NCBI GenBank assembly: GCA_035222895.1 | Contig: JAVYIG010000038.1 | Location: 1-64,000, forward strand | Length of the DNA: 64,000 bases | DNA from: Strongylocentrotus droebachiensis | Taxonomy: Eukaryota; Echinodermata; Echinoidea; Camarodonta; Strongylocentrotidae | Direction of reading: 5' to 3' | In this document: positions 56,030 to 64,000 of the stretch, in pieces | Numbering within the stretch: the first letter of the stretch is position 1 | Layout: the number at the start of each line of letters is the position of its first letter | Notes under the pieces: generated by a model | The model's input: the letters and a program-made list of their open reading frames with translations, nothing else | What the model was told of the DNA's origin: nothing | The model's database searches: none | Made by a program: the position numbers and the translations under genes

Positions 56030-58880
56030 TTCACAAAAGTATTATCATCTCTTTCAATTTAATCTCTTTTCTTTTGTCTTCTAATAATGTACCATCATCC
56101 ATTGCACATTTTCAAATCACCAGTTTTAAGGACACACCAGCAAAAAACAATATTCACGATCAAAGTCAATGTGTGTTTTTCTTCTCATATTTAAAACTTT
56201 TAAAGTTTTATTGGTTTGTCATAACAAAATTAAGTGATTCATTGTTATCAAAAAAGAAACAACAATAACTTTACATGTTACAACGTTTGATGAATCATTT
56301 AGATTAGTAATTTTGTATGAACATCAATAGCATAAAATCGGTAGAATTTAGATGTAGTCGTTGAATATTTCAATACTTGTGCTTTTGTTTAAATACAAAA
56401 CACGATTGCAACTACTCCATAATTATTATGACAAACGAAAAACATTAACAAAGAAAACAGAAAACAAGACAGTTTTGCATTCCAGCTTTAACATAAAGCT
56501 CTGGCACTTATGACATGGTGCATAAAGTACATAAGTAAAATGAATGAATAAATAAATAAATACAAATGGCGATTAATGATAAATTTCTATTTTGTTTGTC
56601 GCAGAATACACCTATATTATTAAAAATACATGGTACAGTTTGTCTTACTCTACTTTCCATACTTAAGTCTAGTCGCAGTCGGATTGCAAGGTGTGCCTTG
56701 GCCTGTGAGTGAATTGCCATTGTGAATTACGGATTTTGCTGTCCATACGGGTTAGACCTACATACTCTGCGTGGTTAGAAGCGTGACTTACAACTGACAT
56801 TGTATGGACAGGAAATTACGGTTTCTGAAGTCCATATTGCTACATTCATGGTTCATACATACATAACGAGAGTATTTTACATTCCAATCATTCTTACCCG
56901 TCGTATTTTGCCCAACATTAATGAAGTGCAAGGTTGCAAAATGCAAAAAAGAAAAGAAAAAAGGAAAGGATCTGATACAGATACAGAACGAAATAGATCT
57001 CATATATAATAATGACTGTCCCTTTAGTCATATACTGGTCCAATATGTTGTATGTGGAGTTATAACTTGTATGTGCATTTCTTATCAAAACGTTGGGAAT
57101 ATCATTAAATAAATCATTAACAATAACATAATTGCTTGCTTTCTAGCACATCAAATTCAATAAATTTCATGTAAGTAATGTATCAATGACGCAGTATACT
57201 CGGAGTATTTGAATGTACAGTAGGGGGCGTTCATCGTTTATCAATGTTGTGATGGATGAACTAATGTCCAACATTATCATCAGGAGTCTTAAGATCTGGA
57301 GTGCTTTATCACGACATTGTTTCTTATTTCCTCCACCATCTTCGACGTAAACAACCGGTAATATTTGAATAGGATAATTCACATTGATAAGAACCTCACT
57401 TTAAAAATAAATATTCAACCTCGAGGAAATAAATGGATTGATTGCATATGACGATACTATTTTTAGGCTGAATGAAAGGAGTCTTATTTTGGGCAATCGT
57501 TTTAAATCTGTGTAAATCATACTTTTTATTTTGCTCGGCCTACAAATATAAGTTAGAGCAATGATGAACGTGGATATAACTCGCGTTCACCACAAACACT
57601 TATCATTATAAGAGTCAAATCGTATTGTTTGTTTCTCTTTGGCTCCATTGGATGACTCTCACTTTAACCTTTTCATCTCTCTCCTTCAAAATTCAGATTG
57701 AATCCAACAAATAAATGAGATCAAAAGCAGGATTGAGAAATAGTTTCTATTGTAATATTGTTCTGAATACCAAGGCATTATTATTTTCATCGATCTAGCT
57801 GAGGTCTTTCCAGCGCTCTAATGTACGATTGTATTATTTGGTTTCCATGCCAGTTTATGACGTCACTAACCGTACTTCAGTTTCAGAAAATATATCAAAT
57901 GTGCGCCCGACAGCTCTCAGGGAAATTGTATATCTGGGGATGAGTTCTTGCTCTTCATTTCTTCCTTTTCATCATCAAAGTGGCATTTTCATTAAAAGGA
58001 ATAACAAATGAACGCGGATCATAACAGAGGGATAGATTGCTTCTGTTAAACGGCATAAACAGTGTCACTTACTGCAGGAATCATTAGGTTTCTTTAATTT
58101 GTCTACATCTGCGCCATAAATAACGTTATAACGAACGCCGTAGCGGATCATTGCTACATTATGGAACTATTCGCCACATGAACATTACAGGGAAAGCTTT
58201 GTTAATGAATAACACCGTTTTACTTCTAGTATATAGATGAACCAAAATAACCTTTAGAAAGAAAAAAAAAACGATACAAAATCTTAAAGCATGTGCAAAG
58301 TCCATGTTCAAGGAAATAAGTCATTAATAACCATTTTTGGGGTAAGCGGAAAATGGTCCTTGATTTCATTATTTTCTTAACAAAATTAATATAAATAAAT
58401 GTACCTTGAGTAATTTAGTTTATTATGTCCTTTATGAAAATTGAGTATTCTACAATATCCCCCCAAAAGAAGCGTTTTCGGATTTTATTGATAGAGACAA
58501 CCTTCAATTTTAAAGATATGGATAAGTCATGAAAGAAACATCTTAAAGATTGCTATTCATTGTTTGGATAGTGTGTTCTACATGAGACATATATTTACAG
58601 CAAGTATATAGGTCTATGTCTTATACAATGCTTGGGTTTAAATCATGTCTAAGTTACTAGGTCCATATCACGGAAGATGGGTGCCCTATGCATAAGCGCT
58701 CTGATATGAGTCCGGGTTTCCATGATTCCGAACCATCGCCCTCTATACCACATAGTCAAAACGCCCTTACGTCCGTTTGCAAGTTCGGGTGAGAGAATAT
58801 AATTATGCACCTACTTCATAGGTCCATGGTCAGAGTATAGTCAAAAGAAACTGTTGTGCTCTCGGTCAGTTTTCTGTTGG
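56030..58880. other. No gene recognised
   Basis: AT-rich sequence with only short frames and no splice-supported coding signal or named repeat. Confidence 0.5.
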
Positions 58881-58884
58881 TTAT

Positions 58885-59212
58885 GCTATGGTCACATAAC
58901 CCAAAAGTAGCCTGCTCGGCGGCCGAGCGGCGAGTTTTCAACCAATTCTGCCCGGCGGCTGCCCGGCCACCGAGCGGCGGCCGCCCAGGCACCGCTCGTT
59001 TTTAGGGCATCGCTCGGTCGCCGCTGAAGTTTTAGCGCGGAGTTAAAATTTGGGCGGCGCCTGCTCACTTTTCACTCGCCGCCCACAATACGCTCGGTGC
59101 CTGGGTGGTTGCCGCCCGGGCACCGACCTAATTGCTGGGCGATGCCTAAATTCCAGCAGCGACTGAGCAGGCTACTGATCGGTCGGTCGCTGCTCAGATT
59201 TGTGACCATAGC
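58885..59212. mobile_element. GC-rich foldback element, 328 bp
   Basis: GCTATGGTCACA and TGTGACCATAGC are perfect inverted ends. Between them AGTAGCCTGCTC and GAGCAGGCTACT are also inverted, and GGGCACCGCTCG/CGCTCGGTGCC words repeat. GC content is far above the flanks. No coding capacity. Confidence 0.75.
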
Positions 59213-60620
59213 TTGAGTTGGAATGGATATAGACGGAGCGTCTGGATTTACCATTGCGAAAATGGTATCCATTTAGTGTTTCGTAGGTGTTCCTTTTTGT
59301 CTCAAGCCTTTTTGTCGTAAGTCTTAAGTTCAAAAGTACATGAAGTCGAAGTTATTAGAAAGTTCATGAAGTACTGGTATGATTTAACGGTATTTCGCGA
59401 GTCGCATATTGCTCCGTTTAGTCTCATTTCACAACGCCCCCTATCGTCAGAGCATGGTCAGATTCAGCAGCCTAACATGTTAGCCTATGGACATTTAAAA
59501 AAAAAAATCGTTAAAAATGCATTTTTTGTTTAAACGAAAAGCACATCCACCCCGACGTACGTTATCACTAGCTCTTTCATTGGAGCCCTCATGTCTCATT
59601 GACTTTTGAAAGTTCACCCACCGTAATTTTTCAAAATAGGTTGCAAGCTCGTCATTGCCTATAATACACATGTGAAACAAGTCTAACTTTAGACTCAGTT
59701 TGCCAAGCGATTTGAAGATTATAGGTTGAGCACACGAAACATAAAAAGCATGAATTATCATAGATCACTTCTGCCTATTTCATTATGTCCATTTCATCCA
59801 ACCCCCCACCGTAATTTTTCAATTTAGTAAAAGCAAACATTTAGCCGAGGTAAGCAAAAACATGAATATTCATGAACGGTCAGACAATACAGCCTTTTAG
59901 TACGTAACGTATAATGAATGGGAATGGGCGATGATCCGTACAGGAGGTAGAGGTCAGTGGTTTGTGCTGGCAATGTTCACGCGAGCGAAAATGAGACAAT
60001 CGGAGCAATATGTAAGTCTCAGTGCATAGTTAATTATTGTGTGCATGTAACGGCGTGATTATTCGTATATATGCGATCGTTATGTTGCCTATTATCACTT
60101 AACTGAACTATGCAGTTGAAATCTGCAGTCTGATCAGAAGAGAACCGAAATTAGTCAGGTATTGAGTAGTTTACTTCCCGTCTGATGTACAACGTTTTTG
60201 TCTAAGTCTTCAAAATGACACTTTATTCAAATTGTCCTTTGTCAGTTTGGAAAGTATTGTCTCGTGTTCCAGTTTTCTCTGGTCTTAAGTCCGCTTACTC
60301 TGACTTTTAATTGAGGCTAAAGTTGAATTATTTGTCCAGTGTTAGATTTTTTGATTCCGGTCTGAAGTCCTACTTGACTTCAAATGATAACTGAAGGGCT
60401 ATACTCTTGTCATATTCTAGAATAAACCAAACTTTATGTAGTTTTGTTATTGGTCTTATTAAAAAAAGCTACTGGTAGTCGATTTCGTAGTTATTGTCAA
60501 AATGTGGAGCCTTCGTCGTATAAGGGTCTCTAATTTCATCCTGTACTGCAGTCTTGTTCATTCGTAAACAGACGCATTAAACAATGCACCCGTTTGCGAG
60601 TTTATTTCCTAGTATAAGAA
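59213..60620. other. No gene recognised
   Basis: Unique AT-rich DNA. CACCGTAATTTTTCAA occurs twice (about 59619 and 59805), a minor direct repeat. Confidence 0.45.
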
Positions 60621-60632
60621 AGAGATCATTTC

Positions 60633-60672
<40 letters not shown>
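60633..60672. repeat. (GA)n microsatellite
   Basis: GAGAGAGAGAGAGAGAGAGA with one AAA interruption. Confidence 0.95.
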
Positions 60673-60673
<1 letters not shown>

Positions 60674-60769
60674 GGAATGAATTTATAAGATTTCATTTGT
60701 AGAAAAAAGTGGTTAAGGTCAGTTGGTGAGGTAAGGCGCCACTTTGAAAGTCGTTGCGCAGTGATTTCG

Positions 60770-60965
60770 AAGCCATCAAACCTGGCTAGTCATAGCATTA
60801 CACTCGATAACGTGAAGTCAGAAGAGGCGTTTAACACATGCAACAAGACAGTCTCCCAAGTTTTTCAGATCGTCAGTGTCAGATTGTGGTCAAATCAACC
60901 GTCAAGAGTTGATTTGAATATGCGTACGTCAGATATTTCACTAGATCGTTAGATACCGCATTTTA
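60770..60965 (+). repeat. Diverged direct repeat, copy 1
   Basis: TTACACTCGATAACGTGAAG, GAGGCGTTTAACACATGCAA, CGTCAGTGTCAGATTGTGG, CAACCGTCAAGAGT and GATCGTTAGATACCGC recur in order at 61695-61875. Confidence 0.7.
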
Positions 60966-61689
60966 GTGATATTCAAAATGCCTGCCGATGATAGGTAAAA
61001 CGCAAGTTCTTGTATATTAATATTTTTTTTAAATGTCCATATTCTAGATTAGGAAACGATGCCGCAGAATAAATTTTCTATACAATTGCTAACAAAGCAT
61101 TATTATTTAGCTTAAGTAATCATGGGGAAAGTGAAAGTCTGTGATTGTACATCACAATTGTTTGGTCATTTTAATTTTAATAAACCATCCTCCCTGACCA
61201 AAATTAATGGCAGCTATGGTTGAGGTATCTTCTGCAAGAGTTATTGGTGAAGTCATTGTTCTTCAGTTCGTGAGTAGTTGGTCATCGTTTCAAAGTGTTT
61301 TTCAGAGGTTAAAGGAGTTAAGTCATGTCATTGTGTTTTCAACGTGTAAGACGTAGTTCCTTTCGAGTTGGCATTAAGAAAATGATGATTTCACTAAAAA
61401 CTACTAAGATATATTTTGTCTATATTTAAGTCAGAGTCCGAAGGTCATCCGTTTACGTCTGTGTTATGAAGCACTCTATTCTTATTATTGAAAAGTATAC
61501 ATTTATTTTAAATCATATTCGGACGAGGTGACAAGTTCCCAGTTAACAAGGTTCAGAAAATTCCAAAGCCATCCAGAGTCCGACGATTGTCCAAGTCTAG
61601 ATATCACAAGTCAAAGCCCAAATATATTTTAATATATTTGATAGCTTCGAAGTTTTAATAGCATTCCAATGATCTATGCTTTAATTTAA

Positions 61690-61880
61690 TGCTGATAGCA
61701 GTACACTCGATAAAGGTGAACCCGTAAGAGGTGTTTGACACATGCACACGTCTCCCAAGCATCTTGGATCGTCAGCGTCAGTTCATGGGTCAACTCAACC
61801 GTCAAGAGTATCACTGATGTTAATAAAGTTAAGCATGTCAACTATTTCCCTGGATCGTTTGATACTGCGTTTTAAAATCC
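61690..61880 (+). repeat. Diverged direct repeat, copy 2
   Basis: GTACACTCGATAAAGGTGAA, GAGGTGTTTGACACATGCAC, CGTCAGCGTCAGTTCATGG, CAACCGTCAAGAGT and GATCGTTTGATACTGCG, the same order as copy 1 about 920 bp upstream. Confidence 0.7.
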
Positions 61881-62017
61881 TATGTTAAAAATGTACATGT
61901 CTGACTTCTATCTGTCAAATGAAGTCTTGTGTTTGTCTGTGGTACTTGTCTATCTTCTTTTTGTTAATCCGTTGATGTTGGGGATCAGCAGCTTCCTCAG
62001 CAGCCACAACACACCAG

Positions 62018-62166
62018 GGGCCCGTTTCATAAAACTTGTTATCTATAACAACTGCTAAATTTCTATGACAAATTTGCTCTCAGCCAATCAGATGCCATGA
62101 TTTCAGTAGCTTATAACAGTATCTTGTAACTTGTTATTGATAACAAGTTTTATGAAACAGGGCCCT
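62018..62166. mobile_element. Short MITE with GGGCCCGTTTCATAAAACTT ends, copy 2
   Basis: GGGGCCCGTTTCATAAAACT to TTTTATGAAACAGGGCCCTGG; interior TTTGCTCTCAGCCAATCAGA and TTCAGTAGCTTATAACAG as in the copy at 25786. Confidence 0.8.
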
Positions 62167-62779
62167 GGTCCTTGTGTTGATGGGTTAATTGCCTATTGAA
62201 TGAGCATAAATGGTCATTATAGCTGGTAACCACACGGAAGATGGACGACCACTGTCTGGTCCGATCGGTCAGACTCTATGGTCCTGGTATAAGTATCCTA
62301 GTCGTTTTCAAGTTCTCAGTTCTGTGTTCGAGTAACTCTCTTGCAGGTTTGAGCCTGTGTCATTGTTCTGTTAACTTTAAACCGAGTGACCAGAAATATA
62401 ACCCAAAAGTCCCCGAAAACCCCCAACACATTGCCTTCTGGTTCTGTCCATTCGAGATTAAAGTGCTTTACGTATGATATGAGTTGGTTTGTCAATACCT
62501 TCTCTGTCCGAAGGAAATGATCAAGAAGTCGTTCTGAACAATCGCAATAGTTGTGAATGCGTAGGAATATTCATTCTTCAAGTCGGTCTGAGCATCGTCT
62601 AGTTTAAGCCTCTAATAAAAGGTCAATTGGTGGTCCTGCAGTTGTGTCAAACGGCCGTCCGAAAATGTTCCGTTTGATTGAGTTCTGCAGGGTAAATTAA
62701 AGTCTTCGAGTCCAACAACTGTGACCAAACATTTCTTTTCAATCATAAGGCTTTTATTAAACCGATTGTCACTATCCAG

Positions 62780-63660
62780 ACGTCGAGACTGTGCTGAGTG
62801 TGTCGTTAGTTTTTGTCAATGTCAGTATTCTTGTCTGTAAGTTTTTCCTACAGATTCCGTCCAGTTTTCGTCACTTCTACCCGCTCTAGATTTCTTAAAC
62901 AGTTTTCGTCCGTTTTTCGTCCTTGAAGTCTTCTGTAAGTCCTTCTGGCGGTTCTGTCAGGGTTAATCACTGGTATGTAAGTTCTGATACATGTTCCCAT
63001 TTGCTCGTCTGTTAGTTCTGATCAATGTTACGCCAAGTTTTCGTCTTGGTGACTCTACATTTGATTAACGTCTCGTGTCCAACAGGCACGAGGGTTATCT
63101 GTTGGACTATTTTGCAGTATGGTGTTCTTAAGTTCTGACGCAGGTTTTTGTCAAGTCTTCGTTATTCTGCTCGTGTTTAAGTTCTCATGAGTATTTCGTC
63201 AAGTTTTCGTCACCATGTTCGTCTGTAGTTCGTCTGTGTTCTGTTGAGTGTTTTGTCAAACCTTTGTCAGAATGCTCGTCAAGAAGTTCTGTGAAGTGCT
63301 TCGTCAAGTTTTTGTCATGTTCGTCTGTAGGTTCTGATAAAAGTTTCCTCAAATATTAGTCTTAATGCTTGTCTAGACGGTCCGATAGGTTTTCGGTCAA
63401 GTTATTGTCACTCTGTACGTCCGTCAGTTCTGATGCGTGTGTTCCTCCAGTTTTCAGCACAATGTTCGTCTAAACTTTCTGAATTAAACACTTCGTGGTC
63501 AAGATTTGACTATGTGGTCATCTAATTCTAATGAGTGTTTCTTAACAATTTCTTCAATATTCGTCTTTATTTTCTTCTGTATTTTCGTCTGTATTTTCGC
63601 TGAATATTCGTCATTATAATTGTCTGTTCCCAAGTTATTCTAGGCGTTTTGTAGTTCGTC
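62780..63660 (+). repeat. Degenerate long-period array, about 55-bp units
   Basis: Recurring words GTTCGTCTGTAAGTTCTGAT, GTGTTTCGTCAAGTTTTCGT and CACTNTG in the same order, for example at about 63003, 63070-63240, 63300 and 63415. Unit length varies and identity is low. Fainter related words (AGTCTTC, AGTTTTC) extend upstream to about 60200. Confidence 0.6.
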
Positions 63661-64000
63661 ATAATTTAATGCAGTCAAAGACCTAACAAGTCCACGCCGT
63701 TGGCCTACGTCACTAAATGTGCAATGATGTATAATAACTAAGACAGGTTCCGCCAACATAGTCATGTTTTCATCGTTGTGATAGTCAGTGTGTTATTATA
63801 GGTAAGTCAACGTCATCATGGTTGTTCTTAAAATTAAGAATCAATTCCGTCAGTTTTTTCTTTAGTGTGCCTCTTGTATTTCTAAATTAACATTTACAGT
63901 TTGTCATTTTTTCGTCATTATTTCGTCTATGAGTTCTTAAGATGAATCCGTCAAAAGTTTGCATTCAGCGTTCCAGGTAGTTGACCTAGTTTTGTTTTCT

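Noticed and set aside
1-64000. CRISPR arrays, operons, riboswitches, bacterial origins
   Set aside because: Intron-rich eukaryotic sequence; the tandem repeats found have no unique spacers of constant length.

Overview
This is animal nuclear DNA: AT-rich, intron-rich and dense in transposable elements. The repeat set (tRNA-derived SINEs, a CR1-like LINE with a 2A-like motif, many short inverted-repeat elements) together with the CEP128 orthologue suggests an echinoderm, most likely a sea urchin. The organism is inferred, not proven. No prokaryotic features, CRISPR arrays or intact tRNA or rRNA genes are seen.

Positions 1-5.5 kb hold a cluster of an unrecognised acidic-repeat protein family. 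An intact two-exon gene (2982-2994 joined to 3608-5454, + strand) encodes 619 residues: a short conserved head, about 420 residues of Glu/Lys/Ala repeats, and a tail ending in Trp-Trp, Cys-Cys and poly-Arg. Just upstream lie a decayed tandem copy on the + strand, broken by a SINE, and the head of a third copy on the - strand, split by a hAT-type MITE.

Positions 12.0-43.3 kb are one complete gene on the - strand, the orthologue of centrosomal protein CEP128 (subdistal appendage of the mother centriole). I resolved 23 coding exons. Every junction has AG/GT sites and compatible phase, and they total 3123 nt (1040 residues plus stop; human is about 1094). A probable non-coding first exon and promoter lie near 46.1-46.3 kb. 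The introns are filled with repeats: a nearly full-length CR1-like LINE (18.75-22.7 kb), four copies of one TTAA-flanked MITE, several SINEs, a 182-bp GAA/TTC microsatellite, and several nested insertions whose order can be read.

Positions 47.9-51.2 kb hold a nearly intact RTE-like LINE (+ strand) with one frameshift and one nonsense codon. From 51.8 kb to the end there is no recognisable gene: a second hAT-type MITE, a degenerate 27-29-bp minisatellite, microsatellites, a GC-rich foldback element, a diverged 200-bp duplication and a degenerate array of about 55-bp units near the end.

Two results stand out. One is the new acidic-repeat family with its two wrecked relatives. The other is a 3' tail shared by the SINEs and the CR1-like LINEs, which points to a SINE/LINE partnership. 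All calls come from reading the sequence and from remembered family knowledge; no search was run.
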